Origin: Lewinellaceae bacterium
Lineage (GTDB): Bacteria > Bacteroidota > Bacteroidia > Chitinophagales > Saprospiraceae
Direction of reading: 5' to 3'
DNA length: 64,000 nucleotides
Assembly: GCA_020636355.1 (NCBI GenBank)
Contig: JACJYB010000007.1
Location: 186,001 to 250,000, forward strand
In this document: positions 42,348 to 51,275 of the stretch, in pieces
How positions within the stretch are numbered: the stretch's first letter is position 1
Layout: each line of letters begins with the position of its first letter
The notes under the pieces: model-generated
Databases searched by the model: none
What the model was told of the DNA's origin: nothing
The model's input: only the letters and a program-made list of their open reading frames with translations
Made by a program: the position numbers and the translations under genes

Positions 42348-43703
42348 ATGCAATTAGCTCTTCGCCGATTTTTGTTGCCGGGATTTTTGTTCGGAATAAT
42401 TTTTACACTCACCGGTCAATCAGGCATTCAATTTACCGAAGGGACCTGGGATGAAGTACGCTCCAAAGCCCTGGAGGAAAATAAAATGATCTTTATGGAT
42501 GTCTATACCACCTGGTGTGGACCCTGTAAGCGGATGAGTCAGAATGTTTTTACCGATCCGCAGGTTGGCGTGTTTTTTAATCAGCATTTCATCAATTATC
42601 AAGTCGATGCAGAACGGGGTGAAGGGATAGGATTGTCCAACCAATACCAGATCGGAGCCTACCCCACGATGCTATTCGTGGATTACAATGGCCAGCTGAT
42701 CCATAAAATGACCGGGTACCGCCCTTCAGAACCATTTCTGGATGAAGCGATGAGCGTAGCGGATCCCCAGCATGTTCCCGAAATTGCCCAGAAATACAAA
42801 GAAGATTTATCCTACCAGCGTATGCTGCTGCAGCAGGAGAAGGAAAAACAAAACTTCATGGCCACCCTCCAGAAAAACCCCACATTCGCCATCACGTATC
42901 AAAAGTATGCGCTGGGGGAACGAAATCCGGAATTATTAAGCAGCTACATCCTCCAGCGGGAAGAGCTGAAATTAAGGGACACCAATGTCTGGAAAGAGAT
43001 TGCACCTTACCTGGATACCGTACAACATCCGGATCTCGCCGTATTTGCTTCGCGTTCATTGTGGCGGAAAGAGGTTAAGGACGGGCCCCTGGAGCAGGAA
43101 CTGACCTACCTCAGTCAGATGAGTTCTCCCGAAAAATTCAGTTTTGCCGGCAGGACCTGGTACGATGCGGTGCGCGATGACCTTCTGGAACAAGTGCAGC
43201 TTGCGGCTAACAGTAAAGACAGCGCCCTGGCTGTTGCTACCTGGGATCATTTACAAGCCTGGTCGGAAGGTTTTGAAAAGTCACAGCAGGAAATCCATCA
43301 GCTGATCCGGGACAGTAAAATAAACTACGCAGAGGAAACAGGTAATTTGAAAACCTTACAATCGTTGGTCCGGATGGAAATTCCGGATTTACACATTCGG
43401 TATGATTCTGCAGCGGACGTGACGCGAAAACGTGAAATCCTGCGCGAAGCGGTTGATCTCTTATTGACCTATCAGGGATTTGAAACCGATAAATCCATTT
43501 TTGCTGACGGCCTTGCCCTGGCAGAGCAAGTATTAAGCTGGGAACAACACCCGGATTCCTATGCAGCCGTTGCATTTTTCCAGTTTCGCCTGGGAGCATC
43601 CAATGAAGCGAATTTAACGGTACGCGATGGTATGATTTTAGGGAAGCGGAATGGCCTCGATACGTCCTTGCTTTTTAAAATTTTTGCCAAGGAAAAGCCA
43701 TAA
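42348..43703 (+). CDS. Secreted thioredoxin-family protein with C-terminal helical domain
   Basis: 451 residues: a signal peptide (LALRRFLLPGFLFGIIFTLTG), a thioredoxin fold with catalytic CGPC in MDVYTTWCGPCKRMSQNVF (about residues 50-70) and cis-proline region IGAYPTMLFVDYNG, then a long alpha-helical region (about 150-451) with TPR-like character. It is expected to reduce disulphides in the periplasm or on the outer membrane, with the helical part acting as a protein-binding platform. The open frame extends 77 codons upstream, but that part has no family features and the -7 box sits inside it, so ATG 42348 is preferred. Confidence 0.88.
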   Translation: MQLALRRFLLPGFLFGIIFTLTGQSGIQFTEGTWDEVRSKALEENKMIFMDVYTTWCGPCKRMSQNVFTDPQVGVFFNQHFINYQVDAERGEGIGLSNQYQIGAYPTMLFVDYNGQLIHKMTGYRPSEPFLDEAMSVADPQHVPEIAQKYKEDLSYQRMLLQQEKEKQNFMATLQKNPTFAITYQKYALGERNPELLSSYILQREELKLRDTNVWKEIAPYLDTVQHPDLAVFASRSLWRKEVKDGPLEQELTYLSQMSSPEKFSFAGRTWYDAVRDDLLEQVQLAANSKDSALAVATWDHLQAWSEGFEKSQQEIHQLIRDSKINYAEETGNLKTLQSLVRMEIPDLHIRYDSAADVTRKREILREAVDLLLTYQGFETDKSIFADGLALAEQVLSWEQHPDSYAAVAFFQFRLGASNEANLTVRDGMILGKRNGLDTSLLFKIFAKEKP

Positions 43704-43725
43704 TTCCTGGTTGACAGCGGGCCCG

Positions 43726-44676
43726 TCAGACATCTTTTTTGCGTTCCCAATAATTTTGCTCCTCCACTTCGGAAAGCAGATCCAGGTAATTGCCATAGCG
43801 AACTTCACTGATAATCCCCGCCTCCACGGCGGCTTCAACAGCACATTTCGGTTCTCCCCGGTGCAGACAATTGCTGAATTTACAATCCTTGGAAACTTCG
43901 AATATCTCACGGAAGTTATGCGCTACATCCAATAGTTCAAGGTGATTGAATGACAGTGTTTTGATGCCCGGCGTATCAATAATGTAACTCGTGTCATCCA
44001 TAGAGAACATTTCAGCAAACGTGGTTGTATGCTGGCCCTTTCCTGAAAAATCGGAAAGTATCTGTGTTTTGAGGTCCAGGTCAGGCAATAGGGCGTTCAA
44101 AACACTGGTTTTGCCTACCCCGGACTGGCCGGCTATCAAAGTAGTCTTGCCATGTAATAAATCCTTGAGTTCCCGGATACCAGTCTTCTGGGTTGCGGAA
44201 GTTTTTACCACCTGATAACCAATTCCCTGATACACATCTTCCAGGTATTCCAGGACCTGAAAATCAGCACTTTTATAGAGATCGATTTTATTGAAAATTA
44301 GAATCACCGGGATATCATAGGGTTCGGTCATCATCAAAAACCGGTCAATGAAACCGGGCTTGAGTTTCGGGTGGCGAATGGTCACAATGAGGCAAGCCTG
44401 ATCAATATTGGCAGCGAGGAGGTGCAACTGATGTTTGTTATGGGGAGATTGACGGACCACATAATTGGTGCGGGGATGGATATGGCGAATGGTCGCAACC
44501 GCCTCTTCCTCCTCTCGTTCAATGTCCACCAAATCACCGACAGCAACCGGGTTTGTCAGATCCAGGTCATGAAGCCGGAATTTACCCTGAATGCGTGAAT
44601 CCAGTGTTTCACCTGAGCCTACACGGACACTGTACCAACTTCCGGTAGATTTTATCACGGTACCAATTTCGGTCAT
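43726..44676 (-). CDS. rsgA: Ribosome small subunit-dependent GTPase A
   Basis: 316 residues: OB domain (about 1-65), circularly permuted GTPase with G4 NKID first, then G1 GQSGVGKT, G2 and G3 DTPGIK, and a C-terminal zinc-binding domain with the cysteines of CKFSNCLHRGEPKC. It acts late in 30S subunit maturation and hydrolyses GTP. The NUDIX gene overlaps it by 4 nt (ATGA), and the GGGP synthase gene is just upstream on the same strand, so this is an operon of unrelated functions. Confidence 0.97.
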   Translation of the reverse strand: MTEIGTVIKSTGSWYSVRVGSGETLDSRIQGKFRLHDLDLTNPVAVGDLVDIEREEEEAVATIRHIHPRTNYVVRQSPHNKHQLHLLAANIDQACLIVTIRHPKLKPGFIDRFLMMTEPYDIPVILIFNKIDLYKSADFQVLEYLEDVYQGIGYQVVKTSATQKTGIRELKDLLHGKTTLIAGQSGVGKTSVLNALLPDLDLKTQILSDFSGKGQHTTTFAEMFSMDDTSYIIDTPGIKTLSFNHLELLDVAHNFREIFEVSKDCKFSNCLHRGEPKCAVEAAVEAGIISEVRYGNYLDLLSEVEEQNYWERKKDV

Positions 44677-45221
44677 AGTTGCACGAGTGGTTTTAATTTG
44701 ATGGCACGACTCAGCGCGGATAAGGTATGCGGATGATGAATCATTTGAAAAGCCATAACGGCGATCCGTTCAACTGGTACCAACTGGATCTGGATGTCTT
44801 CAGCTGGTTCCGGAGTAGGACTGGTGGATGGGGATGCCTGGTAGGCAACAAAATGATGTACTTTGCTGTCCATAAAAACCGGGTTGGAATAACAATAACC
44901 CAGGTAAGACCATTCTTTTGCCGAATAACCGGTTTCTTCGAGTAATTCCCGTTGTGCTGCCTGCAAGGGTTCTTCCCCGGAGTCAACCATGCCACCGGGA
45001 ATTTCAAGAGAACGATCACGGGAGCCAAATCGGAAGATGTCAACCAGAACGACCTCAAGATGATCGGTAATCGCCACGACATTAGCTGAATCCTGAGCTT
45101 CCAGGATCGAGGCTACGAATTGCTGATCACCATGACGAAATAAGTCTTTGCGGACCTTGAACATCCTGAGATCTTCTCCCAAGGTCGATTTTTCAAAAGT
45201 CCACTTTGATTTTTCGGACAT
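44673..45221 (-). CDS. NUDIX hydrolase, ADP-ribose pyrophosphatase-like
   Basis: 182 residues. The Nudix box matches G-x5-E-x7-REUxEExGU in GGMVDSGEEPLQAAQRELLEETGYSA (about residues 77-102), followed by a conserved L-G-Y-C-Y-S-N-P pattern that suits ADP-ribose or nucleoside diphosphate sugars. The N-terminal ~60 residues form the usual dimerising strands. Its stop overlaps rsgA's start by 4 nt and it begins 2 bp after the end of the GGGP synthase gene. Substrate unknown. Confidence 0.9.
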   Translation of the reverse strand: MSEKSKWTFEKSTLGEDLRMFKVRKDLFRHGDQQFVASILEAQDSANVVAITDHLEVVLVDIFRFGSRDRSLEIPGGMVDSGEEPLQAAQRELLEETGYSAKEWSYLGYCYSNPVFMDSKVHHFVAYQASPSTSPTPEPAEDIQIQLVPVERIAVMAFQMIHHPHTLSALSRAIKLKPLVQL

Positions 45222-45223
45222 CT

Positions 45224-45994
45224 TCAGGATGTTAATTTGGTGATTGGTGCATTTGCTTCGTGAATGGCTGCCGATAATTCGAGAATAAGCCCGGGGTCTT
45301 CTTCGATGGCATTCCCTACCACCAGCAGGTTTGCCCCGGCTTTGGCGTTGGCATAAGCTTTTTCAGGTGTTCGTATTCCGCCGCCTACAATCAATGGAAT
45401 TTCAAGGGCACCGGATACGTCTTCTATCATATGGGTGGAAACCGGATTAGCAGCTCCGCTGCCGGCGTCCAGATAGATGGTTTTTAAACCCAGCATCTCG
45501 CCGGCCATAGCCGTGCAGAGGGCTATATCCGACTTGTTGCGTGGAATCGGTATGGTATTACTCATATAAGTCACCGTAGTAGGAACACCACCATCGATCA
45601 ACATGTAACCGGTGGCGATAATCTCCAACGGACTTACTTTCAGAAATGGGGCAGTAATGACATGCTTTCCAATCAACAGGTCCGGATTTCTCCCTGAGAT
45701 CAGGGATAAAAATAGAATGGCATCAGCCCGGTAGCTGAGTTGAAATGAATTACCGGGAAATAAAATCAAAGGGATATCACAAAGGGATTTGATCTGGGTG
45801 AGGCATTGATCCAGCATATCGTTTACGATCAGGCTGCCTCCTACAAAAAAATAATCCACGTTGGCGTTGGAAGCCAGGTTAAGAACCTGTTCCATATGAT
45901 TCAGCCGCAACTTGTCAGGATCAATGAGGACCGCGAATTTCTTCTGGTTTTGTGCTTTGGCTTGCCTTAATTCAGAAAGGATGGGTCCGGTCAT
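45224..45994 (-). CDS. Geranylgeranylglyceryl phosphate synthase-family protein (PcrB/GGGPS)
   Basis: 256 residues, TIM-barrel prenyltransferase. Motifs: FAVLIDPDKL (N-term), YFFVGGSLIVND, YLDAGSGAANPVSTHMIEDV and a C-terminal phosphate-binding IVGGGIRTPEKAYANAKAG plus LLVVGNAIEEDP. The family links sn-glycerol-1-phosphate to geranylgeranyl diphosphate (archaeal lipids), or to heptaprenyl diphosphate (PcrB in Firmicutes). Bacteroidota members are known to form G1P ethers; the product in this organism is not determined. Flanked by the M20 gene upstream (4 bp) and NUDIX downstream (2 bp). Confidence 0.93.
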   Translation of the reverse strand: MTGPILSELRQAKAQNQKKFAVLIDPDKLRLNHMEQVLNLASNANVDYFFVGGSLIVNDMLDQCLTQIKSLCDIPLILFPGNSFQLSYRADAILFLSLISGRNPDLLIGKHVITAPFLKVSPLEIIATGYMLIDGGVPTTVTYMSNTIPIPRNKSDIALCTAMAGEMLGLKTIYLDAGSGAANPVSTHMIEDVSGALEIPLIVGGGIRTPEKAYANAKAGANLLVVGNAIEEDPGLILELSAAIHEANAPITKLTS

Positions 45995-45998
45995 GGAT

Positions 45999-47438
45999 TT
46001 ATTTGTTGTTGCGATAATCCAATGGTGGCTTTCGGTCTCCGATCAAAGGTTCGTATTTAAAGTCGGCTCCGGTCCTTTTCTGCAGTTCGCTTTTAGCCTG
46101 ATTCAGGGTAGGTTGATCCTGCAGAATTTCAATACCGGTAAGGGCGATGGTTTTAGCAGCCACCATCATCCCTTTGATGCCGATGGATGTTCCTCCACAA
46201 GCTACTGCCTGCCAACTGTGAGCAGAAGTTCCTGGCACCCAGGTCGCCGCACTCATACCTGCAGTTGGCACTACCCAGCTGATGTCACCGACATCGGTCG
46301 ACCCTCCGCTTCCTCTTTCGATCACCTGGAACGGTTCGATTTCTGCCGCTTTGGCGAGATCCGGAGGATGGGGACCAAATGATTCCTGAATTTTGTTAGC
46401 GAAAGACTGTTCCTCAGGATCATAGGCTACTCCTCCCACCTTTTGTAAATTGTTGTACATCACACGGGCAAGTGTTTCATTGGGCTGCAGGTTGTAAAGA
46501 CCATGGATAACTTCGTATTCCATCCGGGTCTGGGTTCCTTTGGCCGCTCCTTCCGCAGCCTCTACAATCCATTCAAAATTTTGTTTGACAATGGCCATAT
46601 CCGGGTGCCGGCAATAATAAAAGACTTCGGCAAATTCCGGAACAACATTCGGAGCTTCGCCACCGCGGGTAATCACGTAATGAATTCTTGACTCGGACGA
46701 AATGTGCTCCCGCATCATGTTGACCATATAGTCCATAGCTTCGACTGCATCCAACGCAGAACGACCGCGCTCAGGAGACGCTGCTGCATGCGAAGGTTTA
46801 CCATAAAACCGGAATTTTGCAGATTTATTACTCAAGGATGAAGCGGCGGAAGCGCTGTTCTGATTGCCGGGGTGCCAATGGAGTACGGCATCCACATCAT
46901 CAAACAGTCCTGCCCGGACCATGTAAACCTTGCCACCACCTCCTTCTTCAGCAGGTGTTCCGTAAACGCGTAAGGTACCGGTCAATCCGTGTTCAGCCAT
47001 GTATTGTTTGATAGCGATACCGGCTGCTACGGAAGCCGTGCCAAACAAATGGTGTCCGCAGGCATGCCCTGCCGTATTGTCTGCTCTTTCCTCCCGGTAA
47101 GGTTCGGCGGTTTGTGATACGCCCGGCAGCGCATCAAATTCGGCCAGGATGCCTATGATGGGCTTCCCTGATCCGTAGGTGGCAACAAAAGCAGTAGGAA
47201 TTTCAGCTACCCCGGCAGTAAGCTGAAACCCGGCGTCTTTTAATAATGATTGCAAGGCGGCAGAGCTTTTAGTCTCCTGGTAGCCGACTTCGGCATAATT
47301 CCAGATTTGCATAGCGGTGCCTGCATAATGGTCTTTTTGTTGGTCCAACTTATTCATTACATCCGTCTGCCAGTCGCTGGTCTGGGCTTGACTCACCGAG
47401 AAGGCAATACAAATCATTAAGGTAAATGCAATGCGCAT
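45999..47438 (-). CDS. M20 family amidohydrolase, exported (AbgB-like)
   Basis: 479 residues with a signal peptide (RIAFTLMICIAFSVSQAQ) and the M20 fold: GILAEFDALPGV, DNTAGHACGHHLFGTASV (metal ligands), TPAEEGGGGKVYMVRAG and the lid domain around VLHWHPGNQNSASAASSL. The AbgB subgroup cleaves p-aminobenzoyl-glutamate; other members remove acyl groups. ATG 47438 is chosen over the longer frame because the signal peptide begins there. It is 4 bp upstream of the GGGPS gene, so they may be co-transcribed. Confidence 0.9.
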   Translation of the reverse strand: MRIAFTLMICIAFSVSQAQTSDWQTDVMNKLDQQKDHYAGTAMQIWNYAEVGYQETKSSAALQSLLKDAGFQLTAGVAEIPTAFVATYGSGKPIIGILAEFDALPGVSQTAEPYREERADNTAGHACGHHLFGTASVAAGIAIKQYMAEHGLTGTLRVYGTPAEEGGGGKVYMVRAGLFDDVDAVLHWHPGNQNSASAASSLSNKSAKFRFYGKPSHAAASPERGRSALDAVEAMDYMVNMMREHISSESRIHYVITRGGEAPNVVPEFAEVFYYCRHPDMAIVKQNFEWIVEAAEGAAKGTQTRMEYEVIHGLYNLQPNETLARVMYNNLQKVGGVAYDPEEQSFANKIQESFGPHPPDLAKAAEIEPFQVIERGSGGSTDVGDISWVVPTAGMSAATWVPGTSAHSWQAVACGGTSIGIKGMMVAAKTIALTGIEILQDQPTLNQAKSELQKRTGADFKYEPLIGDRKPPLDYRNNK

Positions 47439-47520
47439 ATTAATTGTGTATTTTATCCATGCACAAGATACAAAATGCCGGTTTCCCTTTCTGGTTGCCG
47501 GCCTGGATCGGTCATAGACG

Positions 47521-48435
47521 TTATAATTCGAAATGAACCAGGTCAGCAAATTGTTTCACCCGATGCTGAATGGCGGTTTCATCCAGCGTCTTGAGCCGGT
47601 CAAGGCTGAATTCTTCAACGCAAAAAGAAGCCATCGCGGACCCATAAATGATGGCCCGCTTCAGATTGTCAAATGAGGTATCGTCGGTTTTCGCCAGGTA
47701 TCCCATGAATCCGCCGGCAAAAGTGTCACCGGCACCGGTCGGATCCTTAACCTGCGTCAGTGGCAGAGCAGGAGCATAGAATACGCGGTCAGCTGCAAAA
47801 AGAAGTGCGCCGTGTTCACCTTTCTTTACAACCAGGAATCGGGGGCCCATGGTGAATATTTTCCTGGCCGCTGCTATCAGTGAATATTCACCGCTGAGTT
47901 GCCTTGCTTCTTCATCATTGATGGTTAGCAGATCCACCTCGCGTAATACCTCCAGGAGACCATCCATTGCCACATCCATCCAGAAATTCATGGTATCCAG
48001 CGCGATGATTTTAGGCCGCCTGTCCAATTGCCGGATCACTTTAAGCTGGATTTCCGGGGTTAAATTTCCCAGCATGACATAATCGCAGTCACGGTACGAA
48101 TCAGGCAGGACCGGGTCAAAGTCTGCAAGTACATTCAGGTCTGTCACCAGGGTATCCCGCTGGTTCATATTTTGATGGTAGCGTCCTGCCCAGAAAAATG
48201 TCTTTTTATCGGGTACAATCTCCAGTCCGGCAAGGTCTACGCCCCGCTCTTCCATCAATTGTAATTCCGACTTTGGGAAATCGTCTCCTACGATGGAAAC
48301 CAACTTGATATCGCGAATAAAATACGATGCTGCCCAGCTGATGTAGGTACAGGCACCTCCTACTACTTTTTCTGCCCGGCCAAAGGGCGTTTCAATATCA
48401 TCAAAAGCTACCGTGCCGATGGTCATCAAACTCAT
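47521..48435 (-). CDS. PfkB family carbohydrate kinase
   Basis: 304 residues. Ribokinase fold with the N-terminal MTIGTVAFDDIETPFGRAEKVVGG (Gly-Gly sugar-binding motif) and the C-terminal anion hole DPTGAGDTFAGGFMGYL. Two in-frame ATGs, 48435 and 48426, follow the -7 box at 48461-48454; 48435 is used (the longer frame to 48456 would start inside the promoter). Substrates of PfkB proteins range over adenosine, fructose, ribose and other sugars; none is indicated here. The gene ends 83 bp upstream of the M20 gene on the same strand. Confidence 0.88.
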   Translation of the reverse strand: MSLMTIGTVAFDDIETPFGRAEKVVGGACTYISWAASYFIRDIKLVSIVGDDFPKSELQLMEERGVDLAGLEIVPDKKTFFWAGRYHQNMNQRDTLVTDLNVLADFDPVLPDSYRDCDYVMLGNLTPEIQLKVIRQLDRRPKIIALDTMNFWMDVAMDGLLEVLREVDLLTINDEEARQLSGEYSLIAAARKIFTMGPRFLVVKKGEHGALLFAADRVFYAPALPLTQVKDPTGAGDTFAGGFMGYLAKTDDTSFDNLKRAIIYGSAMASFCVEEFSLDRLKTLDETAIQHRVKQFADLVHFEL

Positions 48436-48453
48436 GAAATTCCAATTTGGAAC

Positions 48454-48461
48454 CAAAAATA
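48454..48461 (-). promoter_or_regulatory. -7 promoter element of the PfkB gene (TATTTTTG)
   Basis: A perfect TAnnTTTG on the minus strand, embedded in the U-tract of the OmpA terminator. It makes ATG 48435, about 18 nt downstream, the likely start. Confidence 0.5.
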
Positions 48462-48464
48462 AAA

Positions 48465-48495
48465 AAGGCCGTCGAAATTGATTTCGTCCGGCCTT
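48465..48495 (-). terminator. Intrinsic terminator of the OmpA lipoprotein gene
   Basis: On the minus strand a nested stem: outer AAGGCCG/CGGCCTT, inner CGAAAT/ATTTCG with a 2-nt loop, followed by TTTTATTTTT. It lies about 25 nt after the stop codon of the OmpA gene and abuts the PfkB promoter. Confidence 0.85.
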
Positions 48496-48519
48496 CAGTT
48501 ATAATCGGATAAGTAAGGA

Positions 48520-49281
48520 TTACATTTTCTCCAGCTCGTAAAGCTTTGCGATACCCGGGACCAAAATGAACTCGGTACGACGGTTCATTTTACGGGCATC
48601 TGCTGTTGAATTTCCTTCTGCACTGGCCGGCATCGTATCACTGCGTCCCGCAACGGTAAGCCGTGCTGGCTCAACGCCGGCTTTTACCAACGCTTTTACC
48701 ACACTGGCAGAACGGGCGGCGCTCAATTCCCAGTTGCTGGGAAAACGATCGGTGCTGATGGTTTTGTTATCAGCATGTCCTTCGACAATCATCTTCACAT
48801 CGGGATTGTTCTTAAGAACATCAGCTATGCCATTGATGATTTCTTTGGCATCCCGGTTAACGGAAGCAGATCCGCTCCGGAATAATACTGGATTTTCAAC
48901 GGAGATGTATAACATATCATTTTCCTGGTGAACGGACCATCCGGTCTTTTCAATCGGTGCAAAAGCACTGGTTATCGTAGATTCCAGTTTATCCAATTTG
49001 GTGGCTTGCTCCTGAACCTGTGTTTTGACCTGAGCTACTTCCTGCTGGGTCTTTGACAGATCTTGCTTTAAAGAACTTACCTGAGTAGACAGGTCATTCT
49101 TCTCGGAAGTGAGGGTCGACTTTTCATCTTCCAATTTAGAAACTTGCATTTTACTGGCTTCCAGGCTTTGCTCCAGATTCATTTTATCTTGGGTCAAAGC
49201 ATCAAATTTCTTTTTAGAAACACAGGAAGTGCCTAATCCCAGTATTGATGCGAGTAAAATAAGGGTTGTGATCTTTTTCAT
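48520..49281 (-). CDS. OmpA family lipoprotein with coiled coil
   Basis: 253 residues. A lipoprotein signal (LILLASILGLGTSCVS, Cys about residue 20), a coiled coil of heptad repeats (about 35-120; KMQVSKLEDEKSTLTSEKNDLS) and an OmpA-like peptidoglycan-binding domain (about 130-250; IVEGHADNKTISTDRFPSNWELSAARSAS, RMNRRTEFILVPG). It is expected to sit in the outer membrane and tie it to peptidoglycan, as Pal-like lipoproteins do. Its own terminator ends the transcript before the PfkB gene. Confidence 0.92.
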   Translation of the reverse strand: MKKITTLILLASILGLGTSCVSKKKFDALTQDKMNLEQSLEASKMQVSKLEDEKSTLTSEKNDLSTQVSSLKQDLSKTQQEVAQVKTQVQEQATKLDKLESTITSAFAPIEKTGWSVHQENDMLYISVENPVLFRSGSASVNRDAKEIINGIADVLKNNPDVKMIVEGHADNKTISTDRFPSNWELSAARSASVVKALVKAGVEPARLTVAGRSDTMPASAEGNSTADARKMNRRTEFILVPGIAKLYELEKM

Positions 49282-49413
49282 GATATTATAGAAATTTGGA
49301 GTGCAATATTAAATAAAAAAATCCAACAAAGCATGGCTTCGTGATGGCGCATTAGGTTGCTCCCGGAGAATTAAAATAAATTAGCGTATCTTTTACCTTT
49401 AGCAAATCGTGGT

Positions 49414-50940
49414 ATGAGCTGGAGAACGCTAACAAATAAAATGGTTCGTCGGTATTTGCGGCGACACTACCAGCGTTTGGATCGTATCCGCCAAAACCCG
49501 CGTTCTGTACAGCAATCCTGGTTTAAATACCTTCTGGAGCGTGGCCGAAGCACCTCGTTTGGCAAAGAATTCGATTTTCGACACATTAAAAATTACACAG
49601 CCTGGCAAAAGCAGGTACCGGTATTTGAATACGACACGCTCAAACCATATATCCTGCAGATGATGCAGGGCCAGCCGGATGTTCTATGGCCTGGTGTGGT
49701 GTCCTGGTTTGCCAAGTCTTCCGGGACGACTCAGGACCAGAGCAAATACATCCCGGTATCGAAAGAAAATCTCAAGCGGTGCCATATAAAGGGTGCCTGG
49801 GACTCGACCAGTATTCTCTACCACAACCATCCCTCAGCTCGCCTGTTTGCGGATAAATCACTGATTCTGGGTGGAAGCCTGACCGCTTATGAGCCTTTTC
49901 CTTCCACTAAAATAGGCGATGTCAGCGCCATCATGCTGGATCATATGCCCTGGATTGGCCGGCCCTTTTTCACACCGGACTTTGCAACGGCCCTCTATCC
50001 CGATTGGGAGGAGAAAATCAGCCGCACCGTTGAGGTGTTGCTTAAAGACCGCCGGTTAACCATGATCGGTGGAGTGCCTACCTGGAATATCGTACTCATC
50101 CGCAAACTATTGGAACATACCGGAGCGGCACACATGCTGGAATTATTTCCCAGGCTGGAAGTGTATATGCACGGAGGCGTCGGGTTTGAGCCTTACCGGC
50201 CGCAGTTTCAGCAATATCTACCCAGTGAGGACTTCATCTACCAGGAGGTGTACAATGCCTCCGAAGGTTATTTTGCCGTCCAGGATGATTATTCCCGGGA
50301 GGATCTGTTGCTCCTGCTGGACAACGGAATGTTTTTTGAATTCATACCCCGTGAATCCTGGGGCCAACCTTCACCGTATGCGCTGCGGGTCGATGAGGTA
50401 GAAGCTGGCAGAACGTACGTCATGCTCGTGTCAACGAACAGTGGTCTATGGCGCTACGTCGTGGGTGATCTGGTGCAAATTACCAGCGTTCAGCCGCTAC
50501 GGATTAAAATCGCCGGCCGTACCAGTCAATACATCAATGCTTTTGGCGAAGAAGTCATGATCCATAATACCGACTTAGCGGTGGCCAGAACCTGTGAAGA
50601 CCTCAATGCCGTGGTGACCGAATATACCGTCGCACCGATCTATCTGACCCGCAGTAACCAGGGAGCGCATCAGTGGATTATCGAATTTGAGAAAGCACCG
50701 GTGGATCTTAATCAATTTGCCGGTCAGCTCGATTTGCACTTACAGGCGGTCAATTCCGATTATAAGGCGAAAAGACATGCCAATCTGGCGCTCAATCCCT
50801 TAAAAATTAAATCGGTGCCTCAGGGTACATTTCTGCGTTGGATGCAGCAACGGGGTAAAATGGGCGGGCAGAATAAAGTCCCCCGTCTGGCCAATGATCG
50901 CCGGTATGTCGATGCCATTCTGGAATACATCAATTCATGA
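49414..50940 (+). CDS. GH3 auxin-responsive promoter family protein (acyl-acid amido synthetase fold)
   Basis: 508 residues of the GH3 superfamily of adenylating enzymes. Motifs: WFAKSSGTTQDQSKYIPVS (ATP loop), NASEGYFAVQ and a C-terminal RTSQYINAFGEEVM region; the two-domain layout and length match plant GH3 acyl-acid amido synthetases, which join amino acids to jasmonate or auxin. Bacterial members are common in Bacteroidota, and their substrates are unknown. The following 112-residue gene overlaps by 4 nt (ATGA), so the small protein may be a partner. Confidence 0.9.
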   Translation: MSWRTLTNKMVRRYLRRHYQRLDRIRQNPRSVQQSWFKYLLERGRSTSFGKEFDFRHIKNYTAWQKQVPVFEYDTLKPYILQMMQGQPDVLWPGVVSWFAKSSGTTQDQSKYIPVSKENLKRCHIKGAWDSTSILYHNHPSARLFADKSLILGGSLTAYEPFPSTKIGDVSAIMLDHMPWIGRPFFTPDFATALYPDWEEKISRTVEVLLKDRRLTMIGGVPTWNIVLIRKLLEHTGAAHMLELFPRLEVYMHGGVGFEPYRPQFQQYLPSEDFIYQEVYNASEGYFAVQDDYSREDLLLLLDNGMFFEFIPRESWGQPSPYALRVDEVEAGRTYVMLVSTNSGLWRYVVGDLVQITSVQPLRIKIAGRTSQYINAFGEEVMIHNTDLAVARTCEDLNAVVTEYTVAPIYLTRSNQGAHQWIIEFEKAPVDLNQFAGQLDLHLQAVNSDYKAKRHANLALNPLKIKSVPQGTFLRWMQQRGKMGGQNKVPRLANDRRYVDAILEYINS

Positions 50941-51275
50941 AACCCGAAGAATTAGAAGCGCTGGATTTACTCCGTCAGGAATTCAAACTTGAATTTGCTG
51001 CCGACCCGGACCTGAATCAAATCATTGAACAACTGGCGGATCAGGTTGCCTATTATCTGGAACACAAGCCGGACCTTTTGTTCAGCTATTTTTACCGGAT
51101 GGACATTGACGAACAGGAAGTAGCTCATGTGCTCAATTTCCCTCAGGAAGAACCGGTGAATATCCTGCTGGCGAAGATGATTTTTTATCGGCAGGTTGCC
51201 CGGGCACAAACCAAATTGCATTATCGTCAATCCCCGATTGAATGGGATTTTCAGGATGATCCTTATTCTTCCTGA
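50937..51275 (+). CDS. Conserved small protein coupled to the GH3-family gene
   Basis: 112 residues, acidic, rich in helix-forming residues, no signal or membrane segment, so cytoplasmic. I recognise no family. The ATG overlaps the GH3-family stop by 4 nt and the 3' end overlaps the convergent SET-domain gene by 13 bp. Runs such as YYLEHKPDLLFSYFYRMDID and DPYSS at the end show no catalytic pattern. Coupling suggests it modulates the GH3-like enzyme, but this is inference. Confidence 0.72.
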   Translation: MKPEELEALDLLRQEFKLEFAADPDLNQIIEQLADQVAYYLEHKPDLLFSYFYRMDIDEQEVAHVLNFPQEEPVNILLAKMIFYRQVARAQTKLHYRQSPIEWDFQDDPYSS

